DNA of 64,000 bases from Maribacter algarum (ex Zhang et al. 2020) (lineage in GTDB: Bacteria > Bacteroidota > Bacteroidia > Flavobacteriales > Flavobacteriaceae), in the NCBI RefSeq assembly GCF_005885635.1, contig NZ_VATY01000001.1:62001-126000 (forward strand), given 5' to 3'. The notes beneath the pieces are model-generated. The model had not been told where the DNA came from and made no database searches. It saw nothing but the letters and a program-made list of their open reading frames with translations. Below, piece by piece: positions 17,240 to 25,607 of this stretch. Position 1 is the first letter of the stretch. Each line of letters begins with the position of its first letter. Position numbers and translations under genes: made by a program.

Positions 17240-18432
17240 GCTTCAATTAAATTTTCGCGGATACCCTTTTCCAGACCTGAAAGTTGTGCCAAGCCCATTG
17301 CCCTTCCTATGAGGGAATAGCCAGAATAAAAATCAGCTTGTCGTTTTTTATCATCCAACAAAACATGACCATGGTCCGGACGCATGGGAATGGAAACTAT
17401 TTTGCCTTTTTCATGTCTTTTTATTTGTTCTTTGACAATAGCTTTCATGACTTTGTCGATTGGCACAGAGCCACCCAAGTGCTCTGCTTCATAAAAACTA
17501 CCATCTGCATTTCTCGCAACATTTCTTAAATGGATAAAATGGATTTTATCCCCAAAATCTTCCACGATTTTCACCAAATCATTAGCTCCGGATGCTCCCA
17601 AAGAACCAGAACAAAAAGTTAGTCCATTGCTAGGCGAAGGGCAGCATTCCAGTAAAAATTTCAGTTCTTCATAATTCGAAACAATTCTAGGAACCCCAAA
17701 AATCGAGAATGGCGGATCATCGGGATGTATGGCCATTTTCACCCCTAGTTTTTCCGCCTCTGGAATAATGGCATTCAAAAAATACGATAGGTTTTCTTGA
17801 AGTTGTTCTTTGCTAATCTCTAGAACAGTAGCGTGATTCTTTTTGAACTGGTCAAGTGCAATTAATTTTCTAGAACCAGGCATTCCTGCTAGAATTGATT
17901 CTTCTAACTTTTTTCTTTGCCCTTCCGATAATCCCTCGAAATAGTTTTTTGCTTCTTTGTAGATATCATCAGTATATGTCTGCTTTGCATTTTCCCTTTT
18001 CAAGATAAAGAGGTCAAAAGCTGCGGCAGCTATGGGACTATAGTACAAGGCGGAACCTCCAGACGGTAAAATATAGTCCAAATTGGTACGCGTCCAATCA
18101 ATCAACTGCATGAAATTATAGCAAACTACATAGATGCCGTTTGCAGCAAGGTTTTTTAAAGTCTGAATATAATTAGCGATGTAGGCATCTCTTTCTGGGA
18201 GTCCATATTTAATAGCCGTATGAATATTGACACTCTCCACCACTGACCATTCCAATCCTTGAGATTCGATTTCGTTTTTTAGCGATGCAATGGTCTCAAC
18301 GGACCAAACTTCACCTAAGGGAACTTCTTGGCAAGCAGCAACGACACCTTCTACTCCAATCTGTTTGATATCATCAAGCGTTACCCCAAAAGAAGGTCCG
18401 AACCATCGAAATGTTTTCTTTAAATACTCCAT
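17236..18432 (-). CDS. uxuA: Mannonate dehydratase
   Basis: 398 residues, the normal UxuA length. It dehydrates D-mannonate to 2-keto-3-deoxy-D-gluconate in the cytoplasm, the step after fructuronate reduction. TIM-barrel protein with N-terminal TFRWFGPSFGVTLDDIKQIG, metal-ligand segment MAIHPDDPPFSIFGVPRIVS, FCSGSLGASGANDL, HFIHLRNV and the C-terminal SIPMRPDHGHVLLDD. The metal (Mn2+/Fe2+) is bound by His/Cys/Asp in these segments. Overlaps dctP by 4 bp and lies 3 bp after the SDR gene. No uxaC, kdgK or kdgA is in the window. Confidence 0.97.
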   Translation of the reverse strand: MEYLKKTFRWFGPSFGVTLDDIKQIGVEGVVAACQEVPLGEVWSVETIASLKNEIESQGLEWSVVESVNIHTAIKYGLPERDAYIANYIQTLKNLAANGIYVVCYNFMQLIDWTRTNLDYILPSGGSALYYSPIAAAAFDLFILKRENAKQTYTDDIYKEAKNYFEGLSEGQRKKLEESILAGMPGSRKLIALDQFKKNHATVLEISKEQLQENLSYFLNAIIPEAEKLGVKMAIHPDDPPFSIFGVPRIVSNYEELKFLLECCPSPSNGLTFCSGSLGASGANDLVKIVEDFGDKIHFIHLRNVARNADGSFYEAEHLGGSVPIDKVMKAIVKEQIKRHEKGKIVSIPMRPDHGHVLLDDKKRQADFYSGYSLIGRAMGLAQLSGLEKGIRENLIEA

Positions 18433-18435
18433 TGA

Positions 18436-19254
18436 CTATACTCCTGAAAATGAATTGAACCCGCCATCTACATCAAAAATGCTTCCTGTCACGAAACTTG
18501 AAGCATCACTTAAAAGATAATGCACCATGCCGTTCAGTTCGGATGCATCACCAAAACGACCCATAGGCGTATTCTTGATGATATCATTTCCACGTGCGGT
18601 GTAAGAACCATCTTCATTGGTCAATAATCTTCGATTCTGATTTCCTATGAAAAATCCTGGGGCGATTGCGTTGACACGAATCTTATCTCCATGCTTCGAC
18701 GCAAGCTCATTCGCCATCCACTTAGTAAAAATATCTACGCCAGCCTTTGCCATGGAATATCCCAAAACTCTTGAAATAGTTTGTTTTGAGGCCATAGAAG
18801 ATATATTTACCACAGAGCCATGGCCTTGTTTTACCATCAATTCACTTAAAATTATAGTGGGGATTACAGTACCAAATAAATTGATATCCACCACTTTTCT
18901 TGTATCCCTCACTTCGATATCGCGAATCGTCTGGTCTGGTTTTAAAGTCGCTCCGGGAATGTTTCCTCCCGCAAGGTTCACGAGTCCGTCAAGACGTCCA
19001 AAATCTTTTTCAATGGTATCTTTTAAATTCTTCAACGCCTCTTCATTCATTACATCTACTACGAAAATATAGGTGCTGTTATCAGCGATAGTATTGAGTT
19101 CTTTTTGTTTGGCCTCAAGTTTGTCCAATGACCTGCCTAAAAGAAGTACATTGGCTCCGTTTTCAACAAGGTATTTTGCAATAGAACCTCCTAAGGCACC
19201 TGTGCCACCTGAAAGGGCGTAATTTTTATTATTTAATGATAATAGTTCACTCAT
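18436..19254 (-). CDS. SDR-family oxidoreductase, probable D-mannonate oxidoreductase (fructuronate reductase)
   Basis: 272 residues, classical short-chain dehydrogenase: nucleotide motif GGTGALGG (about 17-24), NLAGGN in place of NNAG, catalytic Ser in NISSMAS and YSMAK (Tyr and Lys of the active site). The C-terminal FVTGSIFDVDGGFN is typical. In Bacteroidota an SDR takes the place of the long-chain UxuB and reduces fructuronate to mannonate with NAD(P)H. The direct fusion to uxuA in one operon (3-bp gap) supports this. The exact substrate is inferred. Confidence 0.88.
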   Translation of the reverse strand: MSELLSLNNKNYALSGGTGALGGSIAKYLVENGANVLLLGRSLDKLEAKQKELNTIADNSTYIFVVDVMNEEALKNLKDTIEKDFGRLDGLVNLAGGNIPGATLKPDQTIRDIEVRDTRKVVDINLFGTVIPTIILSELMVKQGHGSVVNISSMASKQTISRVLGYSMAKAGVDIFTKWMANELASKHGDKIRVNAIAPGFFIGNQNRRLLTNEDGSYTARGNDIIKNTPMGRFGDASELNGMVHYLLSDASSFVTGSIFDVDGGFNSFSGV

Positions 19255-20637
19255 TTAATCTTCTTTTGCCATTTTATATGCGGCGATGGTTGTATAATAT
19301 TTTGTTATCATATTTGGAATTTCCCATTCGGGGAGTTCTCCTGCTTCCAAATATTGTAAATAATTATCGGTCACTTGTGCAAAATGTGCCTCATGACCGA
19401 TTTTGAATTCATCAGGAATATTGATTTTCCAGAGACCATCGGACATTTTTTCAGCTGTAGTTCCAGGAAATAACTTTTGAATCTGGGTATCGATAGCGCT
19501 TTGAAGTATGTCTTCAAAAGGGCTTTTTATGGAGGGTTGAATGTATAATACCGGTTTATAGTTTTCCTCGGCACCCTGTTTGATAATCAAATCACATTTG
19601 GTTCCTCGCATGATACTATAATGGGTATCTCCAGTTCCTTCTGGGGCTTGATAATTCCAAATCACGGAAACTTTGGCGTGCTTGCCTTTGATTTTGTAAA
19701 TCATTTCTCCATTGGAATACACGTTCAAACCATCTTTTGCTACATCTTTTTTAAGATATTCAGGATAGTCACTCAACTTCGTAACTTTCGTAAATTCCTC
19801 TAAACTAAGTACCGTTGGCCAACGCTTTGCCTTAAGCATTTCAACATCCGTAGAATCAATAATTTGTTCAGGAAAAGCTTCCCACTGCACCAAATCGACC
19901 AAATGGGTGGTTACATCCACTATTCCTTCTCCCTCTTCATTGACATCAAAAAACCAAGCCGGTCTAACCAAGGGGTTTCCAGAAACATATTTGAAAAAAT
20001 GATGGACACTTTCTTTGCTGATTGCAGGTTCATCTGGCGTACCATCCACCAATTCCCCAAATACCTTAGGTAAAGTGGAGAATAGTTTCTGCATCATAGT
20101 TGTTGATTCAAAACGTTCTGTCATGATATCATAAATCATCACTCCGTTCTCTTCAGCAATTTCGAAGGCCTCCTTCAGTTTTACAAATCCCTCAGGATTA
20201 ATGACCAGAGGTTTATCCGCATAAACGTTCAATCCGGCTTTTACCGCTTCTAAGATATAGTCGATTTTCTTGGAGTTCTTACCCGCAACCATCATTACAT
20301 TGCCTGGTTTCTGAGCAATCATTTGCTCGAGGTAGTCATCACCAAAATTCGTTTTTACATTCCATCCAGTCGGATGCTCAGCTCGTGTATTGTATTGCTC
20401 GATTTTGTTTAAAAAATCTTGAACTTCGGGACCTTCAGGAGCAAAAACATATACCGTTGAGTCCACTTGCGGATACATGGTTTTCTGAACCAGGGCCGAA
20501 TGAAAATGACCTGGATCCAATGTCATAAGTTTTACTTTATCCATAGTTGGTTCCTGCTTATTTTTCTCTTCGAACTGTTTTTCCGCGCACGAAAAGGAAA
20601 GACTTAATAGTAAAATTCCAATTAAATAGTTTTTCAT
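19255..20637 (-). CDS. Gfo/Idh/MocA-type oxidoreductase, lipoprotein
   Basis: 460 residues. Lipoprotein signal (SFSC, Cys17), so it acts outside the cytoplasm. It has a Rossmann-like N-domain (about 35-190, with NVMMVAGKNSKKID and NVYADKPLVI, the D/EKP motif whose Lys is usually catalytic) and a long C-terminal domain of the Oxidoreduct_C type found in Bacteroidota. The usual GxGxxG nucleotide motif is not evident near residue 35-50 (LDPGHFHSALVQ), so a tightly held or no nicotinamide cofactor is possible. Adjacent (no gap) to the SDR gene. Confidence 0.85.
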   Translation of the reverse strand: MKNYLIGILLLSLSFSCAEKQFEEKNKQEPTMDKVKLMTLDPGHFHSALVQKTMYPQVDSTVYVFAPEGPEVQDFLNKIEQYNTRAEHPTGWNVKTNFGDDYLEQMIAQKPGNVMMVAGKNSKKIDYILEAVKAGLNVYADKPLVINPEGFVKLKEAFEIAEENGVMIYDIMTERFESTTMMQKLFSTLPKVFGELVDGTPDEPAISKESVHHFFKYVSGNPLVRPAWFFDVNEEGEGIVDVTTHLVDLVQWEAFPEQIIDSTDVEMLKAKRWPTVLSLEEFTKVTKLSDYPEYLKKDVAKDGLNVYSNGEMIYKIKGKHAKVSVIWNYQAPEGTGDTHYSIMRGTKCDLIIKQGAEENYKPVLYIQPSIKSPFEDILQSAIDTQIQKLFPGTTAEKMSDGLWKINIPDEFKIGHEAHFAQVTDNYLQYLEAGELPEWEIPNMITKYYTTIAAYKMAKED

Positions 20638-20649
20638 TTTATATCAAAT

Positions 20650-22026
20650 CTAAACCTTGACAGAATCAGTTCCATAAGGCTTGCGTTGTTCTCTACGTAA
20701 CATGGCATTTGCCTCATCATCATTGACAAACATTTCCGTTTCTGGGTTCCAGTTTAGTTTTCTATCGAACTGCATAGCAATATCACTAATCAAACAGATG
20801 GTGCATGCTTTATGTCCTTTTTCAATTGGTGAAATTGGGACTTTTCGAGTTTTGATACAATCCAACCAGTTTCCATGTTGGTCATCAATTTTTTCTAAAT
20901 GGATTTCATTTTCCCCAATTACGGATTCCAATATTTTTGGGTCGGAAGCATTCAATGCTTTTGCACTTTTTTCCTTGTCAACTGGATCCGAAGCAGATGC
21001 TTGATAATCGCCACGGGAAACGAATATCCAACCGTCATCACCAATATATTTAATTCCATTTGTATAGCCACCGCTAGTGTATGTCGTCATACCATTTTCA
21101 TATTCATGTTTTACCAAGAAATCACCATGTACGTTCCAAAATCCGGACTTTGGAAATTCGGAAAGTGCCTCAACTGAAATCGGACCTGTAAGCTCTGTGT
21201 TCATTCCCCATGCCGCTGAATCGTAATGGTGTTGGCCCCATCCGGTAATCATTCCTGCACCGTAATTCCGATGTCGTAGCCAACCTGGGCGACTATAATC
21301 GTTCTGTGGATGTACGCCTATTTCATTGTAAGGCACTTCAGGTGTCGAACCCAACCACATGTCAAAATTTAAATTTTTAGGTATCGGCATTTCTGTCACT
21401 TCTGGGCCGCCAGGGTCTCCCGGTAATCCAATTTTTACGGTGTGAACTTTTCCTATTCTACCATTTCGAACTAATTCTGCGGCAACACGAAACTGCGGCA
21501 TGGCCCGTTGTTGTGTTCCCACTTGAAGAATCACATTCTTTTGTTGTACAGCAGCCTGTAGTTGTTGGCCTTCCCTTACCGTTAATGAGGTTGGTTTTTG
21601 CAGATAGATATCTTTTCCAGCCAAAGCAGCTTCCATAGCAGGTTGTGAATGCCAGTGGTCAGGCGTACTTATCATCACCGCATCAATATCTTTATTTAAG
21701 AGCATTTCACGATAATCACTATAAGTTTTAGTATCCATGTAATTTGCCTTGCCTGTTTTTTCCTGATAGGCCTGATCCAAAAAAATCTTTGCTTTAGTCA
21801 CTCGAATGGAATCTAAATCACAGACGGCCATAATTCTTGCCTCATCAAATTTTAAGGTGTCATGCATATCATGGCTGATCGCGATACGACCACAACCAAT
21901 CTGACCAATGTTTATTTTATTACTCGGTGCATCTTTGCCCAAAACACTTGCGGGAACAATGGATGGAAAACCAACTGCCGCAGCAGTCCCTAAAGCGGTT
22001 TTACTGATAAATTTTCTACGTTGCAT
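20650..22026 (-). CDS. Gfo/Idh/MocA oxidoreductase, Tat-exported
   Basis: 458 residues. Twin-arginine signal at the N-terminus (QRRKFISKTALGTAAAVGFP), so it is exported folded with its cofactor. Rossmann domain: NIGQIGCGRIAISHDMHD (GxGxxG-like), then STPDHWHSQPAMEAALAGKD and LQKPTSLTVREGQQL with the catalytic Lys in QKP. The C-terminal half has GWGQHHYDSAAWGM and INGIKYIGDDGWI-type segments of the family. Such exported enzymes oxidise or epimerise glycosides at C3 or work on other sugars in the periplasm. First gene of the uronate operon. Confidence 0.92.
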   Translation of the reverse strand: MQRRKFISKTALGTAAAVGFPSIVPASVLGKDAPSNKINIGQIGCGRIAISHDMHDTLKFDEARIMAVCDLDSIRVTKAKIFLDQAYQEKTGKANYMDTKTYSDYREMLLNKDIDAVMISTPDHWHSQPAMEAALAGKDIYLQKPTSLTVREGQQLQAAVQQKNVILQVGTQQRAMPQFRVAAELVRNGRIGKVHTVKIGLPGDPGGPEVTEMPIPKNLNFDMWLGSTPEVPYNEIGVHPQNDYSRPGWLRHRNYGAGMITGWGQHHYDSAAWGMNTELTGPISVEALSEFPKSGFWNVHGDFLVKHEYENGMTTYTSGGYTNGIKYIGDDGWIFVSRGDYQASASDPVDKEKSAKALNASDPKILESVIGENEIHLEKIDDQHGNWLDCIKTRKVPISPIEKGHKACTICLISDIAMQFDRKLNWNPETEMFVNDDEANAMLRREQRKPYGTDSVKV

Positions 22027-22168
22027 CTGTTCAGTCTATATTTAAGGTTAGTAGCTCGAAGTAATCGAATAACTCAATAAACCATTCTCCCATTTTTAAA
22101 AAAGGTAGTACTTAAAAGGAAAGGTCTAATAGCGTTTCTTATTTGGTCGGTTACTTCAAACTGCAATT

Positions 22169-22176
22169 CAAAATTA
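22169..22176 (-). promoter_or_regulatory. Possible Bacteroidota -7 promoter element for the uronate operon
   Basis: On the minus strand the sequence reads TAATTTTG, a full match to the TAnnTTTG -7 consensus of Bacteroidota promoters, about 143 bp before the first gene of the operon (start 22026). No convincing TTTG -33 element lies at the proper distance. Weakly supported. Confidence 0.3.
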
Positions 22177-22230
22177 TTCGGTAATTTACAAATCCTAATC
22201 GATTTTGGGTCAGGAAAGTTTGTCAAAAAC

Positions 22231-22242
22231 GTGAACGTTAAC
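22231..22242. promoter_or_regulatory. LacI-type operator-like palindrome
   Basis: GTGAACGTTAAC, an imperfect 12-bp palindrome centred on AACGTT, lies between the divergent uronate operon and the ThuA gene, 25 bp before the latter's ATG. The central CG with AA/TT flanks is typical of LacI/GalR-family operators. No LacI regulator gene is in the window. Confidence 0.35.
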
Positions 22243-22266
22243 GAAATAAAGCAAAAAGACTAAATA

Positions 22267-23187
22267 ATGCAAAGAATACTACTGTCCTTTTTAATGATTT
22301 TTCATTTCTTAAATAGCCATTCGCAAAGTATTGAGCCACTGGAAATCACTGATGAATGGCTAGCGTCTATCGAAAAATTAGCCCCCTCGAAGACTACAAT
22401 TAGTACGGACTCTAAAAAGAAAATACTTGTTTTTTCAAAGGCCACAGGGTTTTACCATTGGACTATTCCGCACAACATAGAAATGCTAAAAATACTCGCT
22501 AAAAAAACAGGTGCCTTCGAAGTACACGTGGGATATGACATTGAACAGTTCACCAAAAAAAACCTAAAAAAATATGATGCCATAATTTTGAATAATCCCA
22601 ATCCTGCTGGGCCTGAACGGGATTTGTTCTCTGACCTTTTAAAAGCGAACACCTCGCTAAGCGAGGAACAAATCAAAACACAGGCACCCAAATACGAAGA
22701 GAACCTCATCAATTACGTCTCTAAAGGCGGTGGCCTAATGCTTATGCATGGTGGGATAGTTGTACAGAACAATTCCGTTGCCTTTAGTAAAATGACCGGA
22801 GGGAGTTTTGATTATCACCCGAAACAACAAGAGATACATGTAAAAGAAGTTGATAAGAATCATCCCATGGTCAAAGCTTTTAAGGGTAACGGGCTTACAC
22901 ATGTTGATGAACCCTATTTCTTTAAAAATGCCTATTTCGACTATAATTTCAGACCATTACTTTATATGGAAGTAGATAAGATTGAAGGTATGAAAGAAGT
23001 GGCTGATGAGAAAGTTATTTATGTTTCTTGGATAAAAAGACATGGAAAGGGCAGAGTATTTTATAGTTCCCCATCGCATAATGCGCACAGTATGCAGAAT
23101 CCCGAATTGCTTCAATTCTTCTTAGATGGCATGCAATATGTTGTTGGTGATTTAAAGTGTGATGATTCCTCCATCGGGAAAAAATAA
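22267..23187 (+). CDS. ThuA domain-containing secreted protein
   Basis: 306 residues with a signal peptide (MQRILLSFLMIFHFLNSHSQ). The ThuA (glutamine-amidotransferase-like) domain spans about 45-290: KKILVFSKATGFYHWTIPHN, YDAIILNNPNP, GGGLMLMHGG, and late VSWIKRHGKGRVFYSSPSHN, with His residues conserved in the family. ThuA proteins are linked to disaccharide use and to pathways with Gfo/Idh oxidoreductases and PVC-type cytochromes, all of which lie just across the divergent promoter region. The reaction is unknown. It is exported, so it acts on extracytoplasmic sugars. Confidence 0.9.
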   Translation: MQRILLSFLMIFHFLNSHSQSIEPLEITDEWLASIEKLAPSKTTISTDSKKKILVFSKATGFYHWTIPHNIEMLKILAKKTGAFEVHVGYDIEQFTKKNLKKYDAIILNNPNPAGPERDLFSDLLKANTSLSEEQIKTQAPKYEENLINYVSKGGGLMLMHGGIVVQNNSVAFSKMTGGSFDYHPKQQEIHVKEVDKNHPMVKAFKGNGLTHVDEPYFFKNAYFDYNFRPLLYMEVDKIEGMKEVADEKVIYVSWIKRHGKGRVFYSSPSHNAHSMQNPELLQFFLDGMQYVVGDLKCDDSSIGKK

Positions 23188-23208
23188 TTATCTTACCAAA
23201 AAAATTCT

Positions 23209-23676
23209 ATGCGTTTTTCAAAACCTACTCTTATCCTAATCGTTTTGACTTTATTTTTGACTGCCTGTTCTAGTGATGACGGGCCATCTCAAACCGATGA
23301 AAATGCCAAGGTAATTGGCACTTATACTCTATCAGCGGTTAATGTAAGTCCGGCACAAGATGCAAATGATGATGGTACGGCGTCTACAAATCTTTTGGAT
23401 GAAATGACTTGCATCACCGGAACCCTTACAATAAATACTGATACATCTTGGAATCTCAATGTCATTCGAATCAACGTTACCAGCATTACCGGAGGATTAT
23501 TTTTTATTGACTGTGGAGACGCGGATACGAGCAAAGGTACTTGGACCTTTTCTAACAACCAGCTGAATCTCAATGGTAGCTTCGAACCTACGGTTTACAA
23601 CCTAAGCGGGGACACATTGACCCGTCAAATTGGAGATGATTTACCTGGGTTTCAAAGTGTTGCCTTTACCAAGTAA
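23209..23676 (+). CDS. Lipocalin-like lipoprotein
   Basis: 155 residues with a lipoprotein signal (FLTACSSDDG, Cys20) followed by an Asp-rich tether typical of surface lipoproteins of Flavobacteriaceae. The mature part (VIGTYTLSAVNVSPAQDA ... GTWTFSNNQLNLNGSF ... YNLSGDTLTRQI) has the repeating short-strand pattern of the lipocalin-like family. No enzymatic residues seen. It is 21 bp after the ThuA gene and probably co-transcribed. Could be a ligand-binding or simply a structural lipoprotein. Confidence 0.65.
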   Translation: MRFSKPTLILIVLTLFLTACSSDDGPSQTDENAKVIGTYTLSAVNVSPAQDANDDGTASTNLLDEMTCITGTLTINTDTSWNLNVIRINVTSITGGLFFIDCGDADTSKGTWTFSNNQLNLNGSFEPTVYNLSGDTLTRQIGDDLPGFQSVAFTK

Positions 23677-23766
23677 TAGTATCCGAATATACATTCCTTT
23701 TAGAGTGTAACTTTTATTACCATTGGCAAATACATTTTCTACTACATTTGCCCAAATTCTTAAAAA

Positions 23767-24324
23767 ATGGAAGTAATTCTTAAACCCTGGCCATGGTATG
23801 TTTCTGGTCCGCTTATCGCTTTGGTAATGGCAATTTTAGTTTTCTTCGGAAAGACCTTTGGAATGTCCTCAAACCTTCGAACCTTATGTTCTATTGGAGG
23901 TGCCGGAAAATACGCTGATTTTTTCAGATTCGATTGGAAAGCCCAAAAGTGGAATCTTACCGTAGTTCTAGGAGCGATTATTGGCGGGTTTATTGCCGTC
24001 CAATTTCTATCAGACGGCTCAGCAATCGATTTGAATCCAGAAACAATTGCTGACTTAAACACTTTGGGATTTCAAAATGCTGGTGCTACATTATTACCTG
24101 CGGAAATTTATCATTGGGATAGTATCATGACTTTTAAAGGTTTTTCCATCTTAGTCCTTGCCGGATTCTTGGTTGGGTTCGGAACCCGCTATGCCGGAGG
24201 TTGTACTTCAGGTCATGCGATTACTGGTTTAAGCAATCTACAACTCCCCTCTCTAATTGCAGTAATTGGATTTTTTATTGGAGGACTCCTAATGACTCAC
24301 TTTTTACTTCCCCTAATCTTTTAA
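23767..24324 (+). CDS. YeeE/YedE family sulfur transporter, first half
   Basis: 185 residues, hydrophobic, with about four or five helices. It carries the first half of a YeeE/YedE (DUF395) transporter: CSIGGAGKYADFF, then GFGTRYAGGCTSGHAITGLS, where the Cys in GGCTSGH is the conserved sulfur-handling residue of thiosulfate importers such as TsuA. The second half is a separate gene starting 3 bp after the stop. The pair probably assembles into one inner-membrane carrier for thiosulfate or other reduced sulfur. Starts 91 bp after the lipoprotein gene. Confidence 0.87.
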   Translation: MEVILKPWPWYVSGPLIALVMAILVFFGKTFGMSSNLRTLCSIGGAGKYADFFRFDWKAQKWNLTVVLGAIIGGFIAVQFLSDGSAIDLNPETIADLNTLGFQNAGATLLPAEIYHWDSIMTFKGFSILVLAGFLVGFGTRYAGGCTSGHAITGLSNLQLPSLIAVIGFFIGGLLMTHFLLPLIF

Positions 24325-24326
24325 GT

Positions 24327-24740
24327 ATGAAATTTTTAAAATTCTTATTCGTTGGTATTTTCTTCGGAATTATTCTTGTAAAATCGGAAGCCGTTTCTTG
24401 GTATCGTATTTTTGAAATGTTCAAGTTTCAATCTTTCCATATGTTTGGAATTATCGGTTCAGCAGTTTTTCTAGGGATTCTATTTCTATGGATTTTTAGA
24501 AGATTCAAGGTGAAAAGTATAGAAGGTAACGAAATACACTTAGCCCCAAAAGATAAAAGCTTTGCCCGATACATCATTGGAGGTACCATTTTTGGGCTTG
24601 GATGGGCATTAGCAGGTGCTTGTCCTGGACCTATGTACATACTTCTGGGTACTGGCGTTAGCAGTATGCTTTTGGTAATTGCCGCAGCAACTTTAGGCAC
24701 CTTTGTTTATGGAGTTCTTAAAAACAAACTTCCACACTAG
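24327..24740 (+). CDS. YeeE/YedE family sulfur transporter, second half (DUF6691-like)
   Basis: 137 residues from the ATG at 24327 (MKFLKFLFVGIFFGIILVKS), chosen because an earlier in-frame start would read inside the first half gene. Four hydrophobic helices. The conserved Cys lies in GLGWALAGACPGPMYILLG, the counterpart of the GGCTSGH Cys of the first half. With its partner it makes the complete eight- to nine-helix transporter. The gene end overlaps the convergent GH16 gene by 4 bp. Confidence 0.87.
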   Translation: MKFLKFLFVGIFFGIILVKSEAVSWYRIFEMFKFQSFHMFGIIGSAVFLGILFLWIFRRFKVKSIEGNEIHLAPKDKSFARYIIGGTIFGLGWALAGACPGPMYILLGTGVSSMLLVIAAATLGTFVYGVLKNKLPH

Positions 24741-25543
24741 TTCTTGTATACTCTTACATAATCAATAACAAATTCTTGAGGTAAGACACTGTCGTCAATA
24801 TCATGCCCCCCAAAATTACCTCCTATCGCACTATTTAAAATCAAATAAAATGGTTGGTCAAAAGGCCAAATTTCTTTGGTGTGCACTTTGGGTTCAAAAG
24901 AATACAGTAAATCCCCATCCACATAAAAATCTATTTTTTTGGGTGACCAGTCTGCAACATAGGTATGAAAACCTTCCTCAATATCATCAATCTTAGTCTT
25001 TTTGGTATTTATTGTTTCACCGTGGCTATCTTTTGTATGCAATGAGTTAAAAACGATATGAGGTTCCCGACCTACATATTCCAAAATGTCGATTTCACCA
25101 CAAAGGGGCCAACCGACCTCTCGATGGTTCGAACCTAACATCCAAATTGCGGGCCAAATACCTTTGCCAATTGGCAGCTTTGCTCTAGCTTCTACTCTAC
25201 CATATTGAAATTCGAACTTCTTCTCTGTCGTAATTCTTGTAGATGTATATGCAGTATCTTCCTTCCTGATTTGAATATGAAGAAACCCGTTTTTAAGGGT
25301 ATGATTTGTTTTGGTATAGATTTGAGGTTCGTTATTCCCCCATCCGCAGAGATTTGGGCAACCATCACCCAATTCATAGTTCCAGAGTTTTTCATTCAGA
25401 GAAGTTCCATCAAACTCTTCAGACCAAACCAAGGAATCGGATGCTACTTCGATGGAGTATTCAATTTGATTTGGTAGCATGGCGTTTTGACCAAATCCAT
25501 AAAAAAAAATAGCTGTAAAAATTAACAGAAATAGACTTTTCAT
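24737..25543 (-). CDS. GH16 endo-beta-1,3-glucanase (laminarinase)
   Basis: 268 residues from the ATG at 25543, which gives a signal peptide (MKSLFLLIFTAIFFYGFG). Single GH16 catalytic domain from VWSEEFDGTSLNEKLW to DYVRVYKN. Catalytic motif E150-I-D152-I-L-E155 (nucleophile E150, acid/base E155), with the strand GIWPAIWMLGSN before it and NSAIGGNFGG after it, typical of the laminarinase subgroup (GH16_3). It hydrolyses beta-1,3 links of laminarin outside the cell. It lacks a lipobox, so may be periplasmic or secreted. A terminator separates it from the larger GH16 upstream, so it likely has its own promoter or depends on read-through. Confidence 0.94.
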   Translation of the reverse strand: MKSLFLLIFTAIFFYGFGQNAMLPNQIEYSIEVASDSLVWSEEFDGTSLNEKLWNYELGDGCPNLCGWGNNEPQIYTKTNHTLKNGFLHIQIRKEDTAYTSTRITTEKKFEFQYGRVEARAKLPIGKGIWPAIWMLGSNHREVGWPLCGEIDILEYVGREPHIVFNSLHTKDSHGETINTKKTKIDDIEEGFHTYVADWSPKKIDFYVDGDLLYSFEPKVHTKEIWPFDQPFYLILNSAIGGNFGGHDIDDSVLPQEFVIDYVRVYKN

Positions 25544-25555
25544 ATCCAAAAAATT

Positions 25556-25586
25556 AAAAAAGCCAATGGCGGGGGAAACCATTGGC
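25556..25586 (-). terminator. Intrinsic terminator after the large GH16 gene
   Basis: Minus-strand reading: GCCAATGG-TTTCCCCCG-CCATTGGC hairpin (perfect 8-bp stem, 9-base loop), then TTTTTT. It sits 21 bp after the large GH16 stop and 18 bp before the small GH16 start. Confidence 0.8.
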
Positions 25587-25607
25587 CTTCATAAAACCTA
25601 ACTTAAA

